A stretch of DNA of 64,000 bases from CAZIZT01 sp964544085 (GTDB lineage: Bacteria > Campylobacterota_A > Desulfurellia > Desulfurellales > Hippeaceae), in NCBI GenBank assembly GCA_964544085.1, contig CAZIZT010000007.1:1-64000 (forward strand). Direction: 5' to 3'. Shown here one piece after another: positions 26,633-34,973 of the stretch. The position numbers and the translations under genes were made by a program. The stretch's first letter is position 1. Every line of letters begins with the position of its first letter. The notes under the pieces are model-generated. The model was given only the letters and a program-made list of their open reading frames with translations, searched no databases and was not told the DNA's origin.

Positions 26633-28081
26633 GTGGCTATGTTCTATTCAGTAAAGGATCTAATCGCCGTTTTGCCGGAGATAACACTTGCTGTCTTTGC
26701 TTTCATAATCCTGTTTGTTGATCTCTGGCTCCCTGAGAAGAAAAAGGAGTTTAACGGCCTGCTGGCGTTGCTCGGCGTGCTTGTAGCACTTGGTATCAGT
26801 GCCTTTTCGTGGAATCTAAATACATCGGCATTTGCCGGGACAATTGTCGTTGACAGGGCGGCGACAGCTGGCAACATTATCATCCTGCTTGTGAGTTTTG
26901 CCTCTATCCTGATGGGGTTCGACTTTCTCAAACGTGAAGGCATAGATAAAGGCGAGTACTACGAGGTGCTGCTTCTTTCAGTGGTTGCAATGCTTGTTCT
27001 GTCATCCACCTTCAACCTCGTTAGCGCCTTTGTTGCTATAGAGACTCTATCCATAGGCATGTACGTTCTGACCGGTTTCTTGCGCAACAAAACAGAAAGC
27101 ATAGAAGGTGCAATGAAGTACTTCATCCTGGGCTCGTTTGCCTCATCCTTTCTTGTACTGGGCATTGCACTCCTTTTCGGCCTTTTTGGTAGCTTTGATC
27201 TAACACTCATAGGCCATAAACTATCAAGTGCCGACTCCTTGCACAGATGGGCAAGCATATTAGCGTTCGTGCTGATATTTGTGGGTTTTGGATTCAAGAT
27301 AGCTGCCTTTCCGTTCCACGCATGGACACCCGATGTGTACGCCGCTGCTCCCACACCTGTGAGTGCATTCATGTCGGTTGCACCAAAGGTCGCAGGCTTT
27401 ATTATTCTTCTTAGATTCCTTGCGGTAGGTTTAGGCGGCGTCCATATGGAATGGGCTAAGCTGTTGTGGATTGTTGCTGCAGCCACCATGACAGTTGGTA
27501 ACACTGTAGCATTGTGGCAAAAGGATTTAAAAAGGCTGCTGGGTTACTCCTCTATAGCCCACGCAGGATACATGCTTGTGGGTATCACGGCTGCTAATCA
27601 GCTGGGCTATGGTGCCGTTATCTTTTACCTGTTTGGCTACCTATTCATGAATCTCGGTGCCTTTGCAATGGCCGAATTCATTAGCCAAAAGGAGGATAGG
27701 GGCACAGAAATCGAAAACCTGCGAGGCCTGGGCTACAGGTATCCGCTGCTGGGCTTATCGATGCTGCTGTTTATGTTTGGTCTTGCCGGCGTTCCGCCGA
27801 CGGTTGGATTCATCGGCAAATACTATCTGTTCTCTGCGGCAGTCAAATCACACTTATACTGGCTTGCTGTGATCGGTGTAATCAACAGTGCAATCTCAGC
27901 TTACTTCTATCTGAACATCGTTGTAACAATGTACATGAAAGGCGAACCTGAAAAACCAATTGCGGTTCTGGACAGCCTGCCGCTTAAGGTTGTTGTGGTG
28001 CTTGGTGCCATAGGAGTAACATTTGTGGGTATATTCCCCGGCTCTTTCCTTGATGTAGCTATGAGGTCTGTTCTGTTTTAG
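26633..28081 (+). CDS. nuoN: Complex I proton-pump subunit NuoN
   Basis: Third antiporter-like pump subunit (ND2 type), 482 residues. Seen are SAFVAIETLSIGMYVLTGF with the channel glutamate, FKIAAFPFHAWTPDVYAAAP, and QKDLKRLLGYSSIAHAGYML. It ends the operon and is followed by the terminator at 28101-28129. Confidence 0.96.
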   Translation: MAMFYSVKDLIAVLPEITLAVFAFIILFVDLWLPEKKKEFNGLLALLGVLVALGISAFSWNLNTSAFAGTIVVDRAATAGNIIILLVSFASILMGFDFLKREGIDKGEYYEVLLLSVVAMLVLSSTFNLVSAFVAIETLSIGMYVLTGFLRNKTESIEGAMKYFILGSFASSFLVLGIALLFGLFGSFDLTLIGHKLSSADSLHRWASILAFVLIFVGFGFKIAAFPFHAWTPDVYAAAPTPVSAFMSVAPKVAGFIILLRFLAVGLGGVHMEWAKLLWIVAAATMTVGNTVALWQKDLKRLLGYSSIAHAGYMLVGITAANQLGYGAVIFYLFGYLFMNLGAFAMAEFISQKEDRGTEIENLRGLGYRYPLLGLSMLLFMFGLAGVPPTVGFIGKYYLFSAAVKSHLYWLAVIGVINSAISAYFYLNIVVTMYMKGEPEKPIAVLDSLPLKVVVVLGAIGVTFVGIFPGSFLDVAMRSVLF

Positions 28082-28100
28082 TTAAAAAGAGTCTCCAATT

Positions 28101-28133
28101 AAGGGGTCGAAGCAATCGCTCGACCCCTTCTTT
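28101..28133 (+). terminator. Terminator of the nuo operon
   Basis: Perfect 10-bp stem AAGGGGTCGA (28101-28110) / TCGACCCCTT (28120-28129) with a 9-nt loop, followed by a short T-rich run (CTTT). It starts 20 bases after the nuoN stop. Confidence 0.75.
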
Positions 28134-28168
28134 AGCACTTAAAAAATGGTAATTTTTGATAAAAAGGA

Positions 28169-28197
28169 TTGACACATCGGTGCACATGGATTAGTAT
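28169..28197 (+). promoter_or_regulatory. Sigma-70 promoter before phospholipase-like gene
   Basis: TTGACA (28169-28174), 17 bp, TAGTAT (28192-28197); start expected near 28204. If used, the upstream in-frame TTG at 28169 cannot be the start codon, and ATG 28208 would have a leader of only about four bases. Confidence 0.5.
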
Positions 28198-28939
28198 TGT
28201 GGTATCTATGCTTTATCTTGCAACGTTAGCATTACTTGTAGTGCTTGTTCCCCATAATGCCTATGCGTGGGGACCAGGTGTGCACATAGGGGTTTCTCTG
28301 AGTGTATTGAGCCAGATTGGTGCTCCCCTGGCTTCGTCCATAATGGCCAACCTGAATGAGTTTCTCTACGGTGCACTCGCTCCTGATTTCATTGTGGGCA
28401 AAAAGTTCTCACGCAAAGAAGGACACTCCCATGCCTGGGAAGTTGGCTTCGATATTCTGGACAATGCTGAAACTGACGCGCAGAAAGCTTTTGCTTACGG
28501 CTACCTTGCACATCTTGCCCAGGACGCCGTAGCACACGGAATTATGATTCCAAGGGAGGTTGGCAACCTGCCACACAAAAGCGCCAGGCACTTCTACCTT
28601 GAAGCTTTTGCTGATTCCTACTGCGACAAAACCTACAAATACCTTGCAAAGGTGATTTTAAGTAAGTATAATGCACCGCTGGACAATCAAATAAAATTTA
28701 GAGTTCACAGTGCATTATTCAGTTTTCCTGTGAGTAAGCTTATCTTCAAGGGCTTTGCTCGATTAACGCTGAATAAACGCTTCGTCAGAATTGTTTCAAA
28801 TAGACACATCGTGGAAATGTTCCATCTACAGGCGGACATGGTAAACAGATATATCCAGCTGTCCAGAGAGTTCACGGTGGATGTCCTTAAGAAGACAAAG
28901 GATTCCCCGGTAGTGAAGATACGTGCCATTAGCGAGTAG
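28169..28939 (+). CDS. Exported zinc-dependent phospholipase C-like protein
   Basis: Member of the zinc-dependent phospholipase C fold (PLC/P1 nuclease-like). A signal peptide ends at NAYA, and the mature chain would begin WGPGVHIG, with Trp and His placed as the first zinc ligands of this family. Further ligand-type motifs are APDFIVG, KKFSRKEGHSHAWEVG and YGYLAHLAQDAVAHG. The substrate is unknown; bacterial proteins of this type are often annotated only by fold. The longest frame begins with TTG at 28169 (256 residues); ATG 28208 (243 residues) is at least as likely because a promoter overlaps the first codons. It sits between the nuo terminator and rho. Confidence 0.75.
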   Translation: MTHRCTWISIVVSMLYLATLALLVVLVPHNAYAWGPGVHIGVSLSVLSQIGAPLASSIMANLNEFLYGALAPDFIVGKKFSRKEGHSHAWEVGFDILDNAETDAQKAFAYGYLAHLAQDAVAHGIMIPREVGNLPHKSARHFYLEAFADSYCDKTYKYLAKVILSKYNAPLDNQIKFRVHSALFSFPVSKLIFKGFARLTLNKRFVRIVSNRHIVEMFHLQADMVNRYIQLSREFTVDVLKKTKDSPVVKIRAISE

Positions 28940-28981
28940 AAAAACAACAAAAAAGTGAAAAAATAAAGGAGAATATGATTT

Positions 28982-30307
28982 ATGTACACCCGAGAAGAAT
29001 TAAGCCAGAAAAAGCTTGTTGAGTTAACTCAAATTGGCAGAGAACTTGGTATTCCCACAACCGTGAAGAGAAAGAACGATCTAATAGAAGAGATACTGAA
29101 ACGTCAACCCCAGGAGAAAAAGGAAGAAAAGCCTCCAGAAGAAACCAAGAAGGAGCAGGCTAAAAAGGAAGAAAAGGAGGCTGTGGCAAACAATGTCAGC
29201 CTGATGAAAGGTGAAGGTGTTCTTGAGATCCTGCCCGATGGTTTTGGTTTCTTAAGGTCCTCAAAAAACAACTACCTTGCAGGACCAAAGGATATCTATG
29301 TGTCACCCAGCCAGATTAAACGCTTTGGTCTGAAAACCGGAGATTACATCTATGGACAGGTAAGAGAGCCAAAGGAGAACGAAAAATACTATGCTCTGCT
29401 CAAGATAGAAAAGATAAACTACAAAGATCCCGAAGAATCCAAGCTTAGAAAGCATTTTGACGACCTGACACCACTCTACCCGATGGAGCGCATCAAGCTC
29501 GAAACCACACCGGACAACCTCGCAGTGCGTGTTATGGACCTTATCACACCCATAGGTAAGGGTCAGCGAGGACTCATTGTCGCTCCACCAAGAACAGGCA
29601 AAACTGTACTGCTTCAAAATATTGCAAACAGTGTAACAAGAAACCATCCTGAAATTGTAGTAATCGTGCTTCTCATCGATGAGCGACCCGAGGAAGTCAC
29701 AGACATGAAACGCTCTGTTAAGGCTGAGGTTATAAGCTCTACCTTCGATGAGCCACCGGAACGACACATACAAGTTGCCGAGATTGTGCTTGAGCGCGCA
29801 AAAAGACTGGTGGAGCAGGGCATCGATGTGCTCATTCTGCTTGATTCTATAACAAGACTCGCCCGTGCATACAACGCTGTCATACCGCCAAGCGGCAAGG
29901 TGCTTTCTGGCGGTCTCGATTCAAACGCGCTCCAGAAGCCAAAAAGGTTCTTTGGTGCAGCAAGGAACGTAGAGGATGGGGGCAGTTTAACCATAATTGC
30001 AACGGCACTGATTGAGACCGGCTCAAGGATGGACGACGTTATCTTTGAGGAGTTTAAAGGCACTGGAAACATGGAGCTCCACTTGGATAGAGGCCTGTCC
30101 GACAGGCGCATATTCCCGGCAATTGATGTAACACGTTCGGGTACACGCAAAGAAGAGCTCCTTGTGCCGAAGGAATACCTTAACAGGATCTGGATATTGA
30201 GAAAGATATTAATCGAAATGAACGATATAGACGCCATGCTCTTCCTGCTTGATAAGCTCTCCAAGACCAAAACCAACAAAGAGTTCCTCGAATCTATGAA
30301 CAGGTGA
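28982..30307 (+). CDS. rho: Transcription termination factor Rho
   Basis: Hexameric RNA-dependent ATPase that ends transcription. The N-terminal Rho_N helix domain (about residues 5-40) is followed by a lysine/glutamate-rich linker (about 38-64). The RNA-binding cold-shock-like domain (about 75-145, EGVLEILPDGFGFLRS) follows, then the ATPase core. The P-loop at 201-208 reads APPRTGKT, whereas E. coli has APPKAGKT. LLIDERPEEVTDM and the secondary RNA-site region near IFEEFKGTGNMEL are normal. The ribosome site is AAAGGAG, ten bases before the ATG. The dus start overlaps its stop. Confidence 0.96.
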   Translation: MYTREELSQKKLVELTQIGRELGIPTTVKRKNDLIEEILKRQPQEKKEEKPPEETKKEQAKKEEKEAVANNVSLMKGEGVLEILPDGFGFLRSSKNNYLAGPKDIYVSPSQIKRFGLKTGDYIYGQVREPKENEKYYALLKIEKINYKDPEESKLRKHFDDLTPLYPMERIKLETTPDNLAVRVMDLITPIGKGQRGLIVAPPRTGKTVLLQNIANSVTRNHPEIVVIVLLIDERPEEVTDMKRSVKAEVISSTFDEPPERHIQVAEIVLERAKRLVEQGIDVLILLDSITRLARAYNAVIPPSGKVLSGGLDSNALQKPKRFFGAARNVEDGGSLTIIATALIETGSRMDDVIFEEFKGTGNMELHLDRGLSDRRIFPAIDVTRSGTRKEELLVPKEYLNRIWILRKILIEMNDIDAMLFLLDKLSKTKTNKEFLESMNR

Positions 30308-31266
30308 TCTTAGCGAAAACAATCCGTTTATCAACACCCTATATGCTTGCCCCCATGGCGGGCTATACAGACAAACCCTTTAGGGCTATATGCCGCACTT
30401 TTGGAGCCTCGCTAACATTCAGCGAGCTTATCTCTGTTAACGCAATCTGCTACGATAATCCCAAAACAACATTGCTGTATGAACGCCACGAGACCGATTC
30501 TCCCTTCTGTATTCAGCTCTTTGGAAGCGATCCGGTTATGTTTGTGGAGGCAGCCAGAAGGGTGGAGGATCGATGCGAATGCATAAACATAAACGCAGGT
30601 TGCCCGGCAAAAAAGGTTATCAAAGCGAAAGCGGGTTCTTATCTCCTTAAGGAAAAAACAAGGCTGTTAGCCATTGTAGATGCCCTAAAGAAAAACATAA
30701 AAAAACCCTTAAGCGTGAAGATGCGAATGGGCTTTGATTCGCAAAGCATAAACACAATAGACTTCTACAGGGAGTTACAGGCGAGGGGTGTGGACTTCAT
30801 TGTCATTCATCCACGCCTCAGAGACCAGTTCTTCTCTGGCAAGCTCAACTACGAACACATTGCAAGAGTACGTGAAAAACTCACCATTGATGTTGTTGTA
30901 TCAGGCGGCATAGACTCACCAGATACACTGAAACACATAAAGCAGCTTACGGGGTGTGATTTATTCATGATAGGGCAGGCAGCCATAGGTGCTCCCTACA
31001 TATTTGAAGACCTTATAGCCGGTTTTAAAATAAAAAGAAATGCCGATGTGATCTGCAACATCATGAACAATCACTTCAGCGCTATGATAGAGTTCTACGG
31101 CAAGAAAAAGGCTCTCCTTGCATTCAGAAAGTTTTTCTGTGTCTATTCAAGAAACTTCGTAGGCGCAAGGCACCTCAGGCGTAGTGCATCCACATGTGAA
31201 GACACTCATGAGATGTTCAGCATAATCGAACAGCTAAGGACCATGCCTGTACAAAATCGTGGTTGA
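30304..31266 (+). CDS. dus: tRNA-dihydrouridine synthase
   Basis: FMN enzyme that reduces uridines in tRNA D-loops. The 320-residue TIM-barrel protein has the N-terminal MLAPMAGYTDKPFR, the catalytic cysteine in ININAGCPAKKV and the FMN-phosphate region (VVVSGGIDSPDT, FMIGQAAIGAPYIF). GTG 30304 overlaps the rho stop (GTGA); an internal ATG at 30343 is a weaker option. The Dus subtype cannot be set by eye. Its last 50 bases lie antisense to the end of trmB. Confidence 0.93.
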   Translation: MILAKTIRLSTPYMLAPMAGYTDKPFRAICRTFGASLTFSELISVNAICYDNPKTTLLYERHETDSPFCIQLFGSDPVMFVEAARRVEDRCECININAGCPAKKVIKAKAGSYLLKEKTRLLAIVDALKKNIKKPLSVKMRMGFDSQSINTIDFYRELQARGVDFIVIHPRLRDQFFSGKLNYEHIARVREKLTIDVVVSGGIDSPDTLKHIKQLTGCDLFMIGQAAIGAPYIFEDLIAGFKIKRNADVICNIMNNHFSAMIEFYGKKKALLAFRKFFCVYSRNFVGARHLRRSASTCEDTHEMFSIIEQLRTMPVQNRG

Positions 31267-32368
31267 ACACCATCCTGGTCTGGTCGATGGGGTAGAACCG
31301 TCCACCCTCCAAACCAAAAAAGGCATGTTGTGGGTTTTTGCTCTCCCCTGCAGCTATCTCCACAATGTCTATCGCATTCGGTTTTCTATAGATGTTGAGT
31401 ACCTTGAACAGATACCTGTCGTCAAAAAGGCTACGTTTGGGCAACTCCAGCGGGAAGCGCACTTTTTGGAACTCCTCCTCCGGAGAGCGTTCGGCTTTCT
31501 CAAACTCAACGCGGTAAATGATGCGTTTGTACCTTTTCCATTTTTTCTCATACCTTGTGTGGAGCGCTTCATCGTTAATTTGAATGCAGTGTTTGGAAAC
31601 GCTTCTCAACCACTCAGTGGCGTTCAACACCACACAAGAACCCACCGCAAACGCGTAATTATCCGTAACAACGAGGATTCTACCCCCCACCTTCAGCATT
31701 CTCGCCATCCTGAGCGCTGTCAAAGGAGTAAGCACAGAGTGCTTAAGACGCCTGATCTTAAACCATGGTTCCGGGAAATTGATGAAGATGCGATTGACAC
31801 TATTGGGCTTAAACCTGTCAAGCAGTGCCTTTGCGTCGTAGAAAATGCCCTTTACATTCTCAAGACGCGCATTGCTAAAGCGCCTAAGAGCTTTGAGAAA
31901 ATCACTGCTGGAGATCTCTATCCCCAAAAAAGCCTCTTTGGGGCTTAGTGAGGCAATATTAAGTAGAAACTCTCCCCCTCCCATGCCTATTTCAACGTTT
32001 ATATCGCTGTAACCAACAAGATCGTTAATCCACCCGGCTCTATTTATAGCATCAAGCCCTATGGCGTATTGCTCAATCAGGGAATACTCCTTGTGTCCTG
32101 CACCGTTAAGGTTGTGGTGCACAACTCTACCGCCCGTTTGCCTTGCAAGATCTACAACAAACCGGTACAGAACCTCTTTTAACTCTCCCGTTATAATAGG
32201 CCTTGATGCCTTTTCAAGCTTAACCACAAGCAATCCAGCTTTCCTGTTTATACGAACAAAGAACGAGTCGTGGCGTACCTTCAGCGGGTACAGGAGCGTG
32301 CCTTTATCGTTAACATAGAAGCGTTTTATATCCGGATCCCTCGTAGTCTCTATAACTGCATTGGGCAT
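31217..32368 (-). CDS. trmB: tRNA (guanine-N7-)-methyltransferase, long form
   Basis: SAM-dependent methylation of guanine 46 in tRNA. The 383-residue protein is much longer than ordinary TrmB (about 210-240). The methyltransferase core is in the middle: the SAM site VEIGMGGGEFLLNIA (about residue 129), FLGIEISSSDFL, and the family motif NFPEPWFKIR (about 194). The first 120 residues form an extra domain and the last 100 another. Such long TrmB proteins occur in Campylobacterota as I recall. It is the last gene of argF-argG-trmB, 26 bases after argG, and converges on dus with a 50-base overlap. Confidence 0.9.
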   Translation of the reverse strand: MPNAVIETTRDPDIKRFYVNDKGTLLYPLKVRHDSFFVRINRKAGLLVVKLEKASRPIITGELKEVLYRFVVDLARQTGGRVVHHNLNGAGHKEYSLIEQYAIGLDAINRAGWINDLVGYSDINVEIGMGGGEFLLNIASLSPKEAFLGIEISSSDFLKALRRFSNARLENVKGIFYDAKALLDRFKPNSVNRIFINFPEPWFKIRRLKHSVLTPLTALRMARMLKVGGRILVVTDNYAFAVGSCVVLNATEWLRSVSKHCIQINDEALHTRYEKKWKRYKRIIYRVEFEKAERSPEEEFQKVRFPLELPKRSLFDDRYLFKVLNIYRKPNAIDIVEIAAGESKNPQHAFFGLEGGRFYPIDQTRMVFNHDFVQAWSLAVRLC

Positions 32369-32394
32369 ATGGTTATACCGAAAAGAGTGGTGAT

Positions 32395-33606
32395 TTAATC
32401 CTTACTGTTAGCCTTCTCAACCAGCGCTTTCACCTTTAGCGGCAGCCCCCAGATATAGCAGAAAGCTTCGCCGTATTTATGGTTGAACGTATCTGTCGGA
32501 TCATACGTAGCAAGCTGCCTGTTATACAGCGAATATGGAGACCTTCTGCCCACCACCGTCGCCTGCCCTTTGAACAGCTTAACCCTCACACTACCTGTGG
32601 CTTTTCTCATCATCTCCTTGCCAAAGGCATCAAGCGCCTGTCGCAGATCGCTGAACCACAACCCGTAATAGACCAGCTCAGCGTACTTTTGAGCAAGGTG
32701 ATCAAGCAAATGCAGGGATTCCCTATCAAGCACAAGCTCATCCAGAGCTCTCTTTGCGGTAAGGAGCAGTACAGCGCCCGGTGCCTCATAGATCTCACGG
32801 GATTTTATGCCTACAAGCCTGTTTTCTATCATATCTATCCTTCCCACACCATGGGCACCCGCAATTCTGTTGGCCTCTTCAACCAGAGTCACAATATCCA
32901 TCCTCTCACCATTGAGCGCCACTGGCTTTGCCTCCTCAAAGGCTATCTCCACATACTGCGGCTCATCTGGCGCTTCTTTCGGGTCCCTTGTAAGGGAATA
33001 AACATCCGGTGTGGGCTCAAACTCAGCATCTTCAAGAGGACCAGCCTCCACTGAGAGTCCCCAGATATTTCTGTCTATGGAGTACGGCTTCTCCTTCGTA
33101 ACAGGTACATCAATACCGTGCTTTCTGGCATACTCAATCTCTTCCTGGCGGGATTTTAACTCCCAATCCCTTACCGGGGCAAGGACCTTAATGTGCGGAT
33201 CCAAAGCCACCGCCGATACATCGAAGCGCACCTGATCGTTACCCTTGCCTGTCGAGCCGTGGGCTATAGCATCAGCGCCCTCCTTCTGGGCTATCTCAAT
33301 CATCTTCTTGGTAATCAAAGGCCTTCCAAGAGCAGTGGCAAGTGGATACTTGCCCTCATACAGGGCACCAAATCTGAAGGCACCCATAACGTACTCTTCG
33401 AGAAACTCCTTTCTTACATCTTCCACGTAGGCTTTAGAGGCACCTATCTTCAGTGCCTTCCTTCTAATGGGCTCCAGATCCTCGTTCTGACCAAGATCTG
33501 CAGTGTAGGTTATTACCTCGCAACCATAGCGATCCATAAGCCATTTAACAATAACTGAAGTGTCAAGCCCTCCGGAGTATGCAAGAACAACCTTCTTGAT
33601 ATCCAT
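32395..33606 (-). CDS. argG: Argininosuccinate synthase
   Basis: Joins citrulline and aspartate with ATP in the seventh step of arginine synthesis. The 403-residue protein has the N-type ATP pyrophosphatase loop AYSGGLDTSVI (residues 9-19), the HGSTGKGNDQVRF block (about 115) and NIWGLSVEAG. It starts directly after the argF stop, with an ATG behind GGGGAGGGATTAA, so the two are co-translated. Confidence 0.97.
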   Translation of the reverse strand: MDIKKVVLAYSGGLDTSVIVKWLMDRYGCEVITYTADLGQNEDLEPIRRKALKIGASKAYVEDVRKEFLEEYVMGAFRFGALYEGKYPLATALGRPLITKKMIEIAQKEGADAIAHGSTGKGNDQVRFDVSAVALDPHIKVLAPVRDWELKSRQEEIEYARKHGIDVPVTKEKPYSIDRNIWGLSVEAGPLEDAEFEPTPDVYSLTRDPKEAPDEPQYVEIAFEEAKPVALNGERMDIVTLVEEANRIAGAHGVGRIDMIENRLVGIKSREIYEAPGAVLLLTAKRALDELVLDRESLHLLDHLAQKYAELVYYGLWFSDLRQALDAFGKEMMRKATGSVRVKLFKGQATVVGRRSPYSLYNRQLATYDPTDTFNHKYGEAFCYIWGLPLKVKALVEKANSKD

Positions 33607-34533
33607 TTAATCCCTCCCCAATAACTTCAAGATTAACGCAAGCTGGGCATAAACCCTATTTTCTGCCTCGTCCCACACAATCGAGTGTTCACCATCTATT
33701 ACCTCAGAGGCAACCTCTTCTCCCCTATGGGCAGGCAGACAGTGCATGAAGATAAAATCCTCGCTCGCTCTCTCGATAAGGGCCTGATTGACCTGATAGC
33801 CCCTGAGCAACGCATGTTTAACCTGACGCTGGCTCTCTTCACCCATGGAAGCCCAGACATCTGTGTAAATTACATCCGCCCCTTCAACGGCCCTGTATGG
33901 ATCATCGGTGAGCTCTATTTTGGCTGCACTCACCTTGGCAAACTCAAGAGCCTCTTTCACAACAATACCAGCCGGCGACAGATCAACAGGTGTGGCAACA
34001 CTAAGGTTCAAGCCCAGAATGGAGGCTGCATATAGCCAAGAGTTAGCCATATTGTTGCCATCACCGACAAATGCTATCTTCAGGTTGTAGATTCTACCGA
34101 AATGCTCTTTTATCGTCACCAGATCGGCAAGCACCTGACATGGATGCAAAAGATTTGTAAGTCCGTTTATAACCGGCACACTCGAGTGTCTGGCAAACTC
34201 TATAAGGCGCTGATGCTCAAATGTGCGAACCATGATTATATCAAGGTAAGACGAGATAACGCGTGCGCTGTCCTCTATTGTTTCACCCCTACCAAGCTGA
34301 ATATCCCTTGATGAGAGAAAAATTGCATCACCACCCAAACGCTTCATTCCAGCCTCAAATGAGATACGTGTTCTTGTGGATGATTTCTCAAACAGCATTC
34401 CAAGCAACACACCTTCTAAAGGCTTATAAGCCTCTCTTAAGCGCACCTTTTGTTTTATCTGCAGTGCCTGTTCAACAAGGTTCAATATCTCTTCCCTGCT
34501 TAAGTCCTTCAAACTCAAACAGTCCCTTTTCAT
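33607..34533 (-). CDS. argF: Ornithine carbamoyltransferase
   Basis: Makes citrulline from ornithine and carbamoyl phosphate. Carbamoyl-phosphate loop FEKSSTRTRISFE, polar-domain HPCQVLADLVTI, ornithine-side DVWASMGEE, and HCLPAHRGEEV are all present. I use ATG 34533 (308 residues) because GGGAG lies five bases before it; an in-frame GTG at 34545 would add four residues. It is the first gene of argF-argG-trmB, behind the promoter at 34663-34690 and a structured leader. Confidence 0.96.
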   Translation of the reverse strand: MKRDCLSLKDLSREEILNLVEQALQIKQKVRLREAYKPLEGVLLGMLFEKSSTRTRISFEAGMKRLGGDAIFLSSRDIQLGRGETIEDSARVISSYLDIIMVRTFEHQRLIEFARHSSVPVINGLTNLLHPCQVLADLVTIKEHFGRIYNLKIAFVGDGNNMANSWLYAASILGLNLSVATPVDLSPAGIVVKEALEFAKVSAAKIELTDDPYRAVEGADVIYTDVWASMGEESQRQVKHALLRGYQVNQALIERASEDFIFMHCLPAHRGEEVASEVIDGEHSIVWDEAENRVYAQLALILKLLGRD

Positions 34534-34612
34534 AAACACTCCCACACAGTTAAATTAATCATCTTTCAACGTATGAACAAAAGACACAGAAAAACCGTTC
34601 AAAAACCCACCT

Positions 34613-34642
34613 GTCTGGAGAACCCAACGGATTCTAACAGAC
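34613..34642 (-). promoter_or_regulatory. Hairpin in the argF leader
   Basis: On the minus strand GTCTG pairs with CAGAC and, inside it, GAATCC pairs with GGGTTC around a 3-nt loop (11 bp with a small internal loop). Seven bases later comes GTTTTT. CCGTT in this hairpin can instead pair with AACGG downstream, so an attenuator or switch is possible. Confidence 0.35.
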
Positions 34643-34662
34643 AAAAGTTTTTTGATTGTTTC

Positions 34663-34690
34663 ATTATACAGCTTTTTTGTAGGCGTTCAA
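34663..34690 (-). promoter_or_regulatory. Sigma-70 promoter for argF-argG-trmB
   Basis: Minus strand TTGAAC (34685-34690), 16 bp, TATAAT (34663-34668). Start near 34656 gives a leader of about 120 nt. Confidence 0.65.
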
Positions 34691-34691
34691 G

Positions 34692-34742
34692 AAAAAGGGG
34701 TTCTGGAAGCTCCTCGGATGCACCACATCAAATATGCCCCTT
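34692..34742 (-). terminator. Possible terminator upstream of the argF promoter
   Basis: Minus strand AAGGGG (34737-34742) can pair with CCCCTT (34695-34700) across about 36 nt that hold a smaller GGA/TCC hairpin, and TTTTTC follows. The rest of 34743-34973, after the DUF364 gene, has no gene I can support; it may be trailer or a small RNA. Confidence 0.3.
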
Positions 34743-34973
34743 GAACATGTTCCGTCTAACAACCAGCAGATCTAAGACTGCCTGTTCTTATCAGATAGCA
34801 TTTAGCCGCTCACAGTCCGAATGACAATTCTGCCCGCTTCTTTACACAACCGCTATCCGCAGCTGGCTCTGGAATGGTCAAGCTCAATTTTTACTCTTCA
34901 GAGAAACGAGCAGTTGCATCCTCCTGAGAGCGAGCGCATTTTAACATGACCGAAACAGCGCCTTTTTGCGCTC

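Noticed and set aside
31259..31948. 229-codon frame opposite trmB
   Set aside because: Antisense shadow; trmB has the SAM site and family motif on the other strand.
34573..34824. 83-codon plus-strand frame in the argF upstream gap
   Set aside because: No ribosome site, no recognisable protein, and it runs across the argF promoter and leader structures on the other strand.
34957..34972. AGCGC/GCGCT hairpin after the DUF364 stop as terminator
   Set aside because: Five-base stem with only three Ts after it; too weak to call.
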